Positions 54,452 to 63,927 are shown, counted from the first letter of the stretch. The stretch: DNA of 64,000 nucleotides from an uncultured Muribaculaceae bacterium (GCA_910587235.1 CAJUKD010000013.1:10800-74799), one strand, 5' to 3'. Numbers and translations: made by a program. The notes: generated from the letters alone by a model not told the origin.

Positions 54452-56629
54452 ATGAAAACCAATAAAATATTACTGGCAACAGCCATTGCGGCCTCGGTAA
54501 TGGCCGGCAGTTGCTCGGAGGAGCGCTTTGCTCCCGAGGGTGAGGGCCGTCTGATGCTTACGGCCGCTATCAACACCGAGGTGCGCGATGCTTCGCGTGC
54601 CGATGCCGAAACCGAAGAACTCGGTGAAAGCTGCATGATATGGATTTCTAACGAAAAAGGTCTTGTACGCCGTTATATAGGCATAAACAATCTGCCTGCC
54701 GACGGTATCAAGCTGCTCAACGGCCGCTATACCGTCGAGGCATGGGCCGGCGACAGCGTGACGGCTTCTTTTGAAAGCCGCTGGTTCAAAGGCCGCGAGT
54801 CTTTTGAAATCACGGCAGGTTCGATGGAACGCAAGACCGTAGTCTGCAAAATCGCCAATGTCGTGGCGCGTGTGAACTACAATGCAATAGTCGACGAAGT
54901 CCTTGCCGACTACACCATGACCATAGCCAACAGCCGCGGACAGCTCGTATATACGGGCCGTACCGATGCCGACGGCTACTTCATGATGCCCACCGGCGAC
55001 AACAAACTGACATGGACTCTGTCCGGCAAAAAAGCCGCCGACGGTTCGGAGTTTACAAAGTCCGGCGAGATACTTGACGTACAGCCCGCCACGCGCTACA
55101 CCTTGAATGTCACCTATACGAATGACAACACCGAGGTCGGAGGCGCATACTTCGACATTGAAGTGGATACCGAGGAGATTCTGGTTGAGGACGTGGTGGA
55201 AATCACGACTGCACCGGAGATTCAAGGCTATAACTTCGATATCACGCGTCCTGTCGTGGGCGAGGAAGGCTCTATCGGCCGTCGTTCAGTATTCGTGGTC
55301 GGCGCCACTGCGCTGAAATCGGTAACCCTTGATTGCGAAGCCTTCCCCGAACTGCTCGGCATCGACGGAAACGATTTCGACCTGCTCGACGGAATAGATC
55401 CGGCGGTGCTCGAAACAATAAACAATGGCGGCATCACGACCGCATTCTTCCCCACTTCCGACGGAGCGACCGACCGTATGCTGAAAATCAACTTTGAGGA
55501 AAACTTCACCTCGAAGCTGAAAAACGGCGACTATACGGTAGGAATCGCAGCCACCGACTCCAAAGGAAAGACGTCGCGGGCCACGCTGACATTCAGCGTC
55601 ACCGATGCCAAGACCCAGAACGAACCTGTCAATGACCTTGAAACATACGCTAACCGTACAGTGCTCCGAGGCTCGGTTGTCAAGGACGGTGTTGAAAGTG
55701 TAGGTTTCAACTATCGCCGTTCGGGAGCATCGGAATGGATCTATGTCGAGGCTACCGTCGTTTCGCGTGCTTTGGCTGTAGGCACTGTGTTTACAGCTGA
55801 AATCGAAGGACTGGAGCCTGCCACGAACTATGAGTACACGACCGTTGCCGACGGTGTGCCCTCCGCAGCCGTATCGACATTCCGCACCGAGCCTGCACCG
55901 CAGCTGCCGAATGCCTCGTTCGAGGATTGGGTGGAAGCTACCCCGACGCTGATCTGTGCGAATGAATCCTCCATGTTCTGGGATTCGGGCAACCATGGTT
56001 CCGCGACAATGAAAATAAACATCACCACTCCTACGACCGCCTTTGTTCATTCCGGAGCACGTGCCGCCAAGCTTGAGAGTGCATACCCCTCGATGTTCGG
56101 TATCGGCAAATTCGCTGCCGGCAATGCTTTCGTAGGCAAGTACCTTGCGACTGACGGAACAGACGGTATACTTGGTTTTGGCCGTCCGTTCGAAGGCCGT
56201 CCTACCGCGATGAAAGTGTATGTGCGTTACGAACCTGTGGAAATCAACCGTAAGGGTTCCGACCTGCCTGACTTTGTCAAGACTTCAGGATTGGACGAAG
56301 GCATGATCTATATAGCGCTTCTTGACGACAGCAAGAAAGAGGTTTCATACAAGGGTCAAAGCTGGCAATATCCCATCGTGATACAGACAAAGAGCCGCCA
56401 GCTTTTCGACAATAAAGCCGGGAATGTCATCGCTTATGGCGAGCGCGTGTTCACTGAACGTACTGCCGGCGACGGCTTCGAGGAGGTGATAATTCCTATC
56501 GAGTACCGCCGTACCGACATCAAGCCTTCGAATATCGCCGTCGTATGTTCCGGCAGCCGTTATGGCGACTACTTCACGGGTGGCGAAGGCACCGTGATGT
56601 ATATCGACGACGTGGAACTGATCTATTGA
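54452..56629 (+). CDS. DUF4493 surface lipoprotein with PCMD domain, third paralogue
   Basis: The 725-residue protein has a lipoprotein signal with Cys21, followed by SEE. The DUF4493 domain covers about residues 25-240 (ESCMIWISNEKGLVRRYIGI, VEAWAGDS). An Ig-like and a fibronectin-like part follow (about 245-485), then a PCMD-like end from PNASFEDW to VMYIDDVELIY. It shares layout with the first paralogue but is shorter. A strong terminator follows its stop. No glycan-active enzymes or SusC/D genes adjoin the operon, so the ligand is unknown. Confidence 0.87.
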   Translation: MKTNKILLATAIAASVMAGSCSEERFAPEGEGRLMLTAAINTEVRDASRADAETEELGESCMIWISNEKGLVRRYIGINNLPADGIKLLNGRYTVEAWAGDSVTASFESRWFKGRESFEITAGSMERKTVVCKIANVVARVNYNAIVDEVLADYTMTIANSRGQLVYTGRTDADGYFMMPTGDNKLTWTLSGKKAADGSEFTKSGEILDVQPATRYTLNVTYTNDNTEVGGAYFDIEVDTEEILVEDVVEITTAPEIQGYNFDITRPVVGEEGSIGRRSVFVVGATALKSVTLDCEAFPELLGIDGNDFDLLDGIDPAVLETINNGGITTAFFPTSDGATDRMLKINFEENFTSKLKNGDYTVGIAATDSKGKTSRATLTFSVTDAKTQNEPVNDLETYANRTVLRGSVVKDGVESVGFNYRRSGASEWIYVEATVVSRALAVGTVFTAEIEGLEPATNYEYTTVADGVPSAAVSTFRTEPAPQLPNASFEDWVEATPTLICANESSMFWDSGNHGSATMKINITTPTTAFVHSGARAAKLESAYPSMFGIGKFAAGNAFVGKYLATDGTDGILGFGRPFEGRPTAMKVYVRYEPVEINRKGSDLPDFVKTSGLDEGMIYIALLDDSKKEVSYKGQSWQYPIVIQTKSRQLFDNKAGNVIAYGERVFTERTAGDGFEEVIIPIEYRRTDIKPSNIAVVCSGSRYGDYFTGGEGTVMYIDDVELIY

Positions 56630-56646
56630 TATAGGTATATCTTTCC

Positions 56647-56694
56647 AAATAAAACCGGGGACCGCGATTCAGTTCGCGGTTCCCGATTTTATTT
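56647..56694 (+). terminator. Terminator of the DUF4493 operon
   Basis: A long hairpin pairs 56647-56667 with 56674-56694 with one mismatch and one wobble; its GC core is CGGGGACCGCGA/TCGCGGTTCCCG and the lower arm ends in TTTTATTT. Confidence 0.88.
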
Positions 56695-56772
56695 AGCGGT
56701 GATACCTGCTGTTTACGTCGGTTAAAAAAGGCCGGAGTGTGGAAATATTGTCGGATCGCTTTCCGGTGATAT

Positions 56773-56780
56773 TAACTTTG
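56773..56780 (+). promoter_or_regulatory. Possible -7 element of the holin-like gene
   Basis: TAACTTTG, only 4 bp before the ATG at 56785; a transcript from it would be almost leaderless. The -33 element is weak (ATTG at 22 bp). Confidence 0.3.
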
Positions 56781-56784
56781 TGGC

Positions 56785-57282
56785 ATGAACTGCACATCGA
56801 CCGAAATCTTGACTTTACTGAAAAGCATTGCCGCCGGAGCGGCAGGAGTGATCTGGGCTTTTACGGCACCTATAGTGCCATACGCCGAATTGTGTACTTT
56901 TGTGGTGTTTCTCGATTATTTCAGCGCCAGACAGCTCGGGCGGCGTCTGCGGCGAAAAATGAGCGACGGGGGTGAAAAAGATGCCGTGGCGGCGGCTAGT
57001 TTTTCCTCGGCACGTTTCGGCCGGGTGATTTCCACGCTTGTGCGCGTCTATCTGGCTCTGGTGCTTGCGGCGGCCATACAGAATCTGGTGGTGGAAGGAA
57101 TGGCGGGGATTCCTACCGGATTCAATTGTGTGAAGTTCGTTACAGGTGTCGTTTGTTTCCGGCAGCTGATGTCCGTGCTCGAAAACGAATCGACGTGCAG
57201 CGACGCCGCATGGGCACGCCGTGCGCGCCGTTATCTTATCGACAAAAGCGCAAGGTATCTCGGATTGGATGACAATGACTGA
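56785..57282 (+). CDS. Holin-like small membrane protein
   Basis: The 165-residue protein has hydrophobic segments at about residues 9-30, 32-46, 83-100 and 108-124. A basic cluster (RQLGRRLRRK) follows the second segment. This layout and the FLDYFSARQ motif resemble the phage holin family found as single genes in Bacteroidales chromosomes. No phage genes lie nearby, so a membrane role other than lysis is possible. It stands alone between the DUF4493 terminator and the next promoter. Family assignment is moderate. Confidence 0.72.
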   Translation: MNCTSTEILTLLKSIAAGAAGVIWAFTAPIVPYAELCTFVVFLDYFSARQLGRRLRRKMSDGGEKDAVAAASFSSARFGRVISTLVRVYLALVLAAAIQNLVVEGMAGIPTGFNCVKFVTGVVCFRQLMSVLENESTCSDAAWARRARRYLIDKSARYLGLDDND

Positions 57283-57339
57283 ATTTTATTGTCATAATAA
57301 AACGTGGAAATTGAAAATTCGCAACTGATTGCCGAAAAG

Positions 57340-57370
57340 TTTGCAAATTTGTTTATAAGTTGTATATTTG
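57340..57370 (+). promoter_or_regulatory. Promoter of the repeat-containing secreted protein gene
   Basis: TTTG (57340-57343), 19 bp spacing and TATATTTG (57363-57370), 29 bp before the ATG at 57400. It excludes the longer in-frame start at 57304. Confidence 0.78.
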
Positions 57371-57399
57371 TTGGCGTAATTCCTAATTTAATGTTTAAT

Positions 57400-59292
57400 A
57401 TGAAAAAAATCTTTACCATTTTGCTGTCGCTTCTTGTTTCAGCCCTTGTGTTCATTGTGGCGGCACAGTCAGGATCCGTACTGCGTGTCGATATCGACGA
57501 TCCCGCACGGGTCAGTGTAACTGTCGGCGATGAAGAGCAGACGAATCTTGTCGCAGGGCTTAATGAAATTCCTGTCGACTTTTCGCAGCCTCCGGTGCGT
57601 GTCCTGATTTCGGCTCGTCCAGGTGCTATGCTTGTAAAAGTATTGGAAACCAACGGCGACTATAGCAGCGAGATGCCTATACATGCCGAAAACGGGCTTC
57701 AGTTCTGCAATATCAGCCTGTACAGCGATTATGGCGATACTTATAAAGTTACATCAGCTCCTGCCGACGACCGCCGGAGCGCGGAAGCAACGTTCACAGT
57801 CGACGATCCCGGGCGATTTACCGCCGTATTTGTCGAAACCGACCGTATCATAGAGCTTCAGGCCGGAATCACCCCTGTCAGCTTCGATCCTGAAGTAGAG
57901 AAGACAGTGAAGGTGACCGCTATCGGTAAAGATCTCTACCGTGTGACTGTCGGAGATCAGGTGTTCCAGTCGAATTACAGTTACACCTTCGATGTGGCCG
58001 ACGGCACTCAGGTCAATATCGAAGCGAATTTCCCGGATATCGATGTGCCTGTAAATCTTGTTGTCGAAGGCCAGGGGGCTGCCGATTTCATTCGTGCGGT
58101 CGACGTCGACGGACGTCCGGCTACCGGTTTTCTTGACGAGGGATTCAAGGTCAAGGCCGGCTCCGAGCTGACTTTATACTGCCGTACTGATGAATACCAG
58201 GTGCTTGCGGCGTCGTTCAACAGTTATACCATAACTCTTTCGGCAACTACTACATTCCTGATCACAGAGCCTACCGAGATCTATGCCATGGTGCAGAAGT
58301 ATGCGTCCTTTGAAATGACGGTGCGTATCGATGATCCTTCGCGCATAACTCTGTATCGCGGATATCATTATAATAACGATGTAATAGAGCTTGTAGCCGG
58401 CGATAATACGGTTGAGGTGCGTCGCGATACCCCCATTCTTACTGTCAAACCGGCCGACGGTGCATATCTTTCCTCTGTCGAGGTGGTAAATCCGACTACT
58501 ACTTACCGCTATCCGGCAGATGAGCTGAAAACGCAATATCTTATGGTCGGCTCGCTTGCTGCCGATGATCTGCTTGATATAAAGACCGGCGATATAGTCC
58601 GCGACAGCCATGCCGCTATCTTTATCAGCGATCTTGCCGCCGATGCAGGTTTCTTTAAGTTGCTTCGTGCGAATTCCACCTCGGTCGACGGTCTTGCCGA
58701 CGGTTATAATCTCTTTGATTTCTATGAAGGCGACAATCCGTTCAGGATCGAGACCGGCGGAGCATCTTCACGATTTATTTATATCGACGGGGAAGAAATA
58801 GAGCCGGAATATCCCGGTGCTACGACATACTCGTTCAGCCTTGATGCCGGATCTGTCGTGAAAGTTTATTTCAACAGCCGTCCGACCGATGGCACAGTCA
58901 TCTTTGATGTTGATCCTGAAATAAGCGGCGAGATTTCGGCCACTCATGATTATGTGGCTTCTGTCGCTGATTTCTCGGCTCCTGTCGAAGCTTTTGTCGG
59001 AACACAGTTCTGTGTGGAATCGAAAAACGGCGCTGCGCTGATTGTCAATGTCGACGGTGAGGATGTTACGGCTGTCGACGGAAAGTACACATTTACTACC
59101 GAAGTGGCTGAAACCCGTGTCGCCGTCAGCAAGGATCGTAGCGGAATCGTTTCGGTTGAGAGCGTTTCGGAAGAAGGACCTGTACGCAATCTTCAGGGAA
59201 TCGTGCTTGCTGAGAAAGCGACACCCGAAGCCCTCGCCAAGCTTCCTGCGGGCATCTATATTGTAGGCAACCGTAAGATAGCTGTGAAATAA
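57400..59292 (+). CDS. Secreted beta-repeat protein with sorting-like tail
   Basis: The 630-residue protein has a signal peptide (KKIFTILLSLLVSALVFIVAA). It is built of related beta-rich segments starting with a DDP motif: LRVDIDDPARVSVTVG, FTVDDPGRFTAVFVE and VRIDDPSRITLYRG. Each is followed by a turn such as VAGLNEIPV, QAGITPVSF or VAGDNTVEV. A further DVDPEISGEIS segment comes near the end. The C-terminus ATPEALAKLPAGIYIVGNRK resembles the final strand of type IX sorting domains and the end of the large cargo gene in this window. Probably exported cargo; function unknown. The B3/4 gene follows 11 bp later. Confidence 0.82.
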   Translation: MKKIFTILLSLLVSALVFIVAAQSGSVLRVDIDDPARVSVTVGDEEQTNLVAGLNEIPVDFSQPPVRVLISARPGAMLVKVLETNGDYSSEMPIHAENGLQFCNISLYSDYGDTYKVTSAPADDRRSAEATFTVDDPGRFTAVFVETDRIIELQAGITPVSFDPEVEKTVKVTAIGKDLYRVTVGDQVFQSNYSYTFDVADGTQVNIEANFPDIDVPVNLVVEGQGAADFIRAVDVDGRPATGFLDEGFKVKAGSELTLYCRTDEYQVLAASFNSYTITLSATTTFLITEPTEIYAMVQKYASFEMTVRIDDPSRITLYRGYHYNNDVIELVAGDNTVEVRRDTPILTVKPADGAYLSSVEVVNPTTTYRYPADELKTQYLMVGSLAADDLLDIKTGDIVRDSHAAIFISDLAADAGFFKLLRANSTSVDGLADGYNLFDFYEGDNPFRIETGGASSRFIYIDGEEIEPEYPGATTYSFSLDAGSVVKVYFNSRPTDGTVIFDVDPEISGEISATHDYVASVADFSAPVEAFVGTQFCVESKNGAALIVNVDGEDVTAVDGKYTFTTEVAETRVAVSKDRSGIVSVESVSEEGPVRNLQGIVLAEKATPEALAKLPAGIYIVGNRKIAVK

Positions 59293-59303
59293 GGCGATCT
59301 GGA

Positions 59304-59975
59304 ATGGAATTTTTATTCGATGAGATAATCCGCACGGCGGCTCCCGGCTATGAACTCATAGCCGTGGAAGCCGCCGTGGCGAATTTCCCGACTCAGGATG
59401 CCTTGTGGCAGGAAATTGAACTTGCCGCGTCTGAAATCCGCCGGACCTATGCCATGGAGCAGATAAGACATCGCCCGGCCATAGCGGCGACAAGGGATGT
59501 TTACAAGGCTCTCGGCAAAGAACCGAACCGTTATCGTCCGTCGGCAGAAGCATTGTGCCGACGGATAGTGAAGGGTCTTGAATTATATCGTTCGACTGCT
59601 TTGGTCGACCTTGTCAATCTGCTTTCGCTGCGCTCGGGCCACTCGATAGGTGCTTTCGATGCCGACTCTATATCGGGTGAAGTATTGACGCTTGGTGCAG
59701 GCCGCGACGGTGAGCCGTATGCGGCGATAGGACGTGGCGAACTGAACATCGCGGGACTGCCTGTGTGGCGCGACTCAATAGGCGGTATCGGAACTCCGAC
59801 GAGCGATAACGAACGGACCAAGATATCGTCGGATACGCGGCGCCTGCTGATGACGGTAAATATCTACGGGCAGGGAGATATGCCTGATGGTGATTTTGAA
59901 CAGTTGCTTCGTCGTCTGCTTGCCGGCTATGCCTCCGCCACTGAAATTTCAATCAGGAAACTGCATATAAAATGA
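59304..59975 (+). CDS. B3/4 domain protein (PheT B3/4-like)
   Basis: The 223-residue protein matches the stand-alone B3/B4 domain, related to the editing domain of phenylalanyl-tRNA synthetase beta. Motifs include RDVYKALGKEPNRYRPSAEAL and VDLVNLLSLRSGHSIGAFD. It may check misacylated tRNA or amino acids; that is inference from the family. It ends with a 4-bp overlap with the threonylcarbamoyl-AMP synthase gene, another tRNA-related gene. Confidence 0.9.
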   Translation: MEFLFDEIIRTAAPGYELIAVEAAVANFPTQDALWQEIELAASEIRRTYAMEQIRHRPAIAATRDVYKALGKEPNRYRPSAEALCRRIVKGLELYRSTALVDLVNLLSLRSGHSIGAFDADSISGEVLTLGAGRDGEPYAAIGRGELNIAGLPVWRDSIGGIGTPTSDNERTKISSDTRRLLMTVNIYGQGDMPDGDFEQLLRRLLAGYASATEISIRKLHIK

Positions 59976-60574
59976 AAGTACTCCATATCGCTTCGGCATC
60001 GTCGCCCGACAGCCGTCATATTGCCACAGCCGTCGAAGCTCTCAGGCGAGGTGCGGTAATAATCTATCCTACTGATACGCTTTATGCTTTCGGATGCGAT
60101 GCCCTTAATGCCAGAGCCGTTGAGGCGTTGTGCCGTATAAAAGGGATTAATCCCGAGAAAAACACGCTTTCCATAGTATGCTGCGACATATCGCAGGCTT
60201 CGGAGTATGCGCGCATCGACAACCGGGCTTTCAGGATTCTTAAGGATTCATTGCCCGGACCTTATACTTATATTCTGCCTGCGGCCACTTCCTTGCCTAA
60301 GCCTTTCCGCGGACGTAGATGTGTTGGAGTCCGTGTGCCTGATTGCAACATATCCCGGGAGCTGGCGCGTGAACTCGGCAATCCGCTCATGACATCATCG
60401 GTTCTTCCTCCTGCCGAGGACCCGGAACTTGTAGCCGATGCCTCGGCTTTGGCTCTCGCTTATGGACATGTACGGGGAATTGAACTGACTCTCGATGGCG
60501 GTGAAGGCTCTTTGCGCCCGTCGACGGTCATAGATCTTGTCGACAGCTCCGCGCCTGTTGTTGTCAGGGAGTAG
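59972..60574 (+). CDS. L-threonylcarbamoyladenylate synthase (Sua5/YrdC family)
   Basis: Makes threonylcarbamoyl-AMP from threonine, bicarbonate and ATP for tRNA t6A37 modification. The 200-residue protein has the YrdC fold motifs AVEALRRGAVIIYPTDTLYAFGC, RIKGINPEKN and LPGPYTYILPA, and GVRVPD. The Sua5 C-terminal domain is absent, so it is YrdC-like in size. It overlaps by 4 bp the B3/4 gene and ends convergently with the alcohol dehydrogenase gene. Confidence 0.94.
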   Translation: MKVLHIASASSPDSRHIATAVEALRRGAVIIYPTDTLYAFGCDALNARAVEALCRIKGINPEKNTLSIVCCDISQASEYARIDNRAFRILKDSLPGPYTYILPAATSLPKPFRGRRCVGVRVPDCNISRELARELGNPLMTSSVLPPAEDPELVADASALALAYGHVRGIELTLDGGEGSLRPSTVIDLVDSSAPVVVRE

Positions 60575-60595
60575 TAAGCTTTAAACCGGAAACCG

Positions 60596-61777
60596 CTATG
60601 CCGGATCTATCAGTTCATAGATCTGACGGGTGTCTTCAGCGCCAAGGCGGTAGTAGCCTCCTATGATCTCGCCCTTGTTCCTGTGAAGGTTGCTTACAAG
60701 AGCGGCTATGTCGGGTTCGTCGATACCGAGTCCTTTGAATGAAAGCGGCAGGCGGAGCACTGCCGAAAAGAATGCTCTGAGCGATGCTACAGCTTCGATT
60801 GCCGCCGTACGGTCGTCCTTGGCTTCGACTCCGAACACGCGGCGTCCGAGCTGGGCCACTTTCGACGGTTTGTGGTGGGCCATGAATGCCATCCATGCGG
60901 GAATCACGGCGGCCAGACCTGCGCCGTGTGCCACGTTGGGATACATGGCGCTGATTTCATGTTCCATGTAGTGCGATACCCAGTCTTCGCGTCGGCCGCA
61001 GCCTATCAGGCCGTTGTGAGCCAGTGTGCCGGCCCATTCGATATTGGCACGCGACTGGTAGTCTGTCGGCTCGGCAAGTGCTTTGGGCGCTTCGGTAATG
61101 AGTGCGAGCAGGAGTCCTTCGCACAGACGGTCGCCGACCTCGACCCGCGGAGTGGTGCTGAAGTAGCGTTCCATGATGTGCGACATCATGTCGACGATTC
61201 CTATGGCTGTCTGACGGGCTGACAGGGTGAAGGTCATCTCTGGATTCACTACAGCAAAACGCGGTTTTAGAATGCTGTCGGTGCGCAGGCTGAGTTTTAC
61301 GTTGTCCTCGCTTCGTGTTATCACAGCGTTGCCGGAGCCTTCCGAGCCGGAGCCGGGAATGGTGAGCAACACTCCGACGGGCAATGCTTCTTTCACCTGG
61401 GCTTTGCCGGAGAAGAAATCCCAGAAGTCGCCGTCGTAGCCTGTCCCTGCGGCGATGGCTTTTGCTGTGTCTATGACAGAACCGCCCCCGACGGCGAGCA
61501 CTCCGTCGACCTTTTTCGCTCTGGCGAGTTTTATGCCTTCGTAGACAAGGGTGTCGGTCGGATTGGGCTGTACGCCTCCGAGCGTAACCCATTCTATGCC
61601 GAGGGTATTGAGAGATGTTGTGATGCGGTCGAGCAGGCCGTTGTTCTTTACGTACTTCTGACCGTAGACAATCATGACTTTGGATGCTCCGGTCAGAAAT
61701 GTCAGCATTCCGATCTTCTCTTCCGAACCACGTCCGAATTCATATAATGTAGGCGAATAGTAAGTGAAGTTTTCCAT
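60596..61777 (-). CDS. Iron-containing alcohol dehydrogenase (YqhD/BDH-like)
   Basis: The 393-residue enzyme has the nucleotide-binding GGGSVIDTAKAIA and the metal-binding regions DMMSHIMERYF and EDWVSHYMEHEISAMYPNVAHGAGLA, with the His/Asp ligands of group III alcohol dehydrogenases. It most resembles NAD(P)H-dependent butanol or aldehyde reductases of the YqhD type. It likely reduces reactive aldehydes. It has its own transcription unit between two convergent or tandem neighbours. Confidence 0.93.
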   Translation of the reverse strand: MENFTYYSPTLYEFGRGSEEKIGMLTFLTGASKVMIVYGQKYVKNNGLLDRITTSLNTLGIEWVTLGGVQPNPTDTLVYEGIKLARAKKVDGVLAVGGGSVIDTAKAIAAGTGYDGDFWDFFSGKAQVKEALPVGVLLTIPGSGSEGSGNAVITRSEDNVKLSLRTDSILKPRFAVVNPEMTFTLSARQTAIGIVDMMSHIMERYFSTTPRVEVGDRLCEGLLLALITEAPKALAEPTDYQSRANIEWAGTLAHNGLIGCGRREDWVSHYMEHEISAMYPNVAHGAGLAAVIPAWMAFMAHHKPSKVAQLGRRVFGVEAKDDRTAAIEAVASLRAFFSAVLRLPLSFKGLGIDEPDIAALVSNLHRNKGEIIGGYYRLGAEDTRQIYELIDPA

Positions 61778-61836
61778 AAGAGATATGGCCGGTGTTTACG
61801 GCTGAAATAGTTGAAACTTGTTGAATCAGTTGAAAT

Positions 61837-61883
61837 AATAACCCGCGAAGGCTTGCTTATGTTCTCGGCCTCCGCGGGTTATT
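61837..61883 (-). terminator. Terminator of the dipeptidyl peptidase III gene
   Basis: Minus strand: AATAACCCGCG pairs with CGCGGGTTATT (61837-61847 with 61873-61883), plus a further five-position inner stem broken by one mismatch. It lies 16 bp after the stop at 61900. Confidence 0.8.
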
Positions 61884-61899
61884 TTATGTTGTGCCCGGC

Positions 61900-63927
61900 T
61901 TATTTACCGGCCGTCAGACCGGGATACTCTTTGGCATAGCGGAGCATCTGGGAGGGATAGTCCTCGCTGTAGTCGACAGTGACGTCGGTGATCTTTCCCG
62001 ATGCGTCGCGCACGGCTGTGTAGACCGGATTGACAAAACCGCGGTACGGGGCGATGTCGAGTGTGGAATAGCGGTCGAGAACTTCGCGATGCAGTTCGGG
62101 ATCGACCTTGACGCCGTATTTTTCCACCAGTGCCGCACCGGCAGCGTAGTCGCCGGTGGAGCGTATGCGCTGTATTTCGGCAAGCAGGTCACCGAACAGA
62201 CCTCTCAGGGCTTCGTAGTCGTTTATTTTGACGAAAGTCTTGCCGTCGCGCTTGACAAGTTCGATCACATTCGCGTCGCGGCCGTGTTCGAGAACCCATT
62301 CGGCGATGATCTTGCGGTTGCGCATGTGTGCCTCTTCCACATCCTTGCCGGGTTCGATGCGCATGAGCTGCGTCATAAGACCGTTGAGGATGTATTTGTA
62401 GTACTCGGCTTTATAGGCGTCGGGGTTGTCGAGCAGGCCGATTTCAAGAAGTTTCGGGTCGGCGAGATAGTAAAGGGCGAAAAGGTCGGCACGGGTTTCC
62501 TCCAATGTTGAGCCGTGGGCTTTCAGTGCATCGGGATCGACGCCAGGTAGTAGACGGCCTGAACCGTGGCCGAGGCATTCGTGAAGGTCGGTGTGCAGAT
62601 TGTCGGTGATGAAAAGATAATCGTCGAGCAACTTGCGTGTGTCTTCGTCGATTACGAATTCTTCGTTGAAACCGTTGCCGTGGCTTGCTTCGTCGTATGC
62701 TTGTGTGATATTCTCTATTGTCACTGATTTTGAGCCGTGGGCGGCGCGTATCCAGTTGGCGTTCGGCAGATTTATGCCTATGGGGGTGGCCGGATATGCG
62801 TCGCCGGCGAGGATGGCGGCCGTAATCACTTTTGCCGATACGCCTTTGACTTTTTCTTTGCGGAACTGCGGATCAACCGGCGAATTGTCCTCGAACCACT
62901 GTGCGTTGGCGCTGAGTACCTCGGTGCGTTCGCTGGCGGGAATATTCTTGAAGTTTACAATCGATTCCCATGAGCCTGTCATTCCCAGCGGGTCGCCGTA
63001 GCTTTCGATGAATCCGTTTATGAAGTCGACCTGGGATACGGTATCTTCGGCCCATCGTATGGAATAATCGTCGAAAGTGGCCAGATCGCCGCTGCGGTAG
63101 AAGTCGACAAGGCGTTCGATGATTTTGCGTTGTGCGTCGTTTTCGGCATAGTTGGCGGCGCTGTCGAGGTTCTCCACAATATGGGCGATGGCATCGGAAT
63201 ACAGACCTCCGAGGCGGTATTGGCGTTCTGTTATGTTGCCCTTTTCGTCGCGTTCGATACGGGTGTTCAGGCCGTAGGATATGGGGGTCGGGTCGTCGGC
63301 TTTTTTCAGTTTTGCGAAGTATGCCTCGACTTCGGCCTGTGTTATGCCGTCGGCATACATGTTGCAGGCCGATGTGGCCACAAGGTCTTCGCCCTCAGCC
63401 TGGTTTACGTTTTTGGCGTCGAGTGCCGGATTGAAGATTACTTCGAGGATTTCACCGGTAGAAGCCGGAGCGGAGCCTTCGGGCAGAGCAGCTATGCGGT
63501 TTTCAAGGAATTCGCGGCTGAAGGCAGGGACGAATTTGTCGTTCGAGTAGTGATGGTGTATGCCGTTGGCGAACCATACTTGTTTGACGTATGTTTCAAA
63601 TGCTTTCCACTCGTCCGATTCGCGGTCGCCGTCATAGTTTGTATACACGGCTTCGAGCAGGCGGCGCAGGTCGAGATTATGCTTGTATTTTTGATCCCAT
63701 AGAATATCACGACCCCACAGGGCGGCTTCCTGAAGGTAATATATAAGGGTTTTCTGCTTCAGATTCAGGCTGTCGAAGTCGGGAACCTTGTATCGAAGCA
63801 CTTCGATGTCGGCAAAGCGGTCGACTGTGTAATCGAAATCGCTCTCTGGAGTCTGCTCTTTGGCTCCTGTGCACGATGCGGCAAGCAGTGAAAGAGTCAT
63901 GGCACTTGCAATGATTGTTTTTTTCAT
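61900..63927 (-). CDS. Dipeptidyl peptidase III (M49), lipoprotein
   Basis: A zinc metallopeptidase that removes dipeptides from the N-terminus of short peptides. The 675-residue product has the zinc motif HECLGH at about residues 449-454. The second motif EETRAD (about 476-481) supplies the glutamate ligand. Length and the cysteine in the zinc motif match the Bacteroides thetaiotaomicron enzyme. The N-terminus is a lipoprotein signal with Cys19 (LLAASCTG), without an acidic export signal, so a periplasmic membrane location is likely. The ATG at 63927 begins this signal; a longer in-frame start at 63969 lacks support. Confidence 0.95.
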   Translation of the reverse strand: MKKTIIASAMTLSLLAASCTGAKEQTPESDFDYTVDRFADIEVLRYKVPDFDSLNLKQKTLIYYLQEAALWGRDILWDQKYKHNLDLRRLLEAVYTNYDGDRESDEWKAFETYVKQVWFANGIHHHYSNDKFVPAFSREFLENRIAALPEGSAPASTGEILEVIFNPALDAKNVNQAEGEDLVATSACNMYADGITQAEVEAYFAKLKKADDPTPISYGLNTRIERDEKGNITERQYRLGGLYSDAIAHIVENLDSAANYAENDAQRKIIERLVDFYRSGDLATFDDYSIRWAEDTVSQVDFINGFIESYGDPLGMTGSWESIVNFKNIPASERTEVLSANAQWFEDNSPVDPQFRKEKVKGVSAKVITAAILAGDAYPATPIGINLPNANWIRAAHGSKSVTIENITQAYDEASHGNGFNEEFVIDEDTRKLLDDYLFITDNLHTDLHECLGHGSGRLLPGVDPDALKAHGSTLEETRADLFALYYLADPKLLEIGLLDNPDAYKAEYYKYILNGLMTQLMRIEPGKDVEEAHMRNRKIIAEWVLEHGRDANVIELVKRDGKTFVKINDYEALRGLFGDLLAEIQRIRSTGDYAAGAALVEKYGVKVDPELHREVLDRYSTLDIAPYRGFVNPVYTAVRDASGKITDVTVDYSEDYPSQMLRYAKEYPGLTAGK

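Noticed and set aside
56785..57282. Prophage remnant
   Set aside because: Only one holin-like gene; no capsid, tail, integrase or lysin genes adjoin it.
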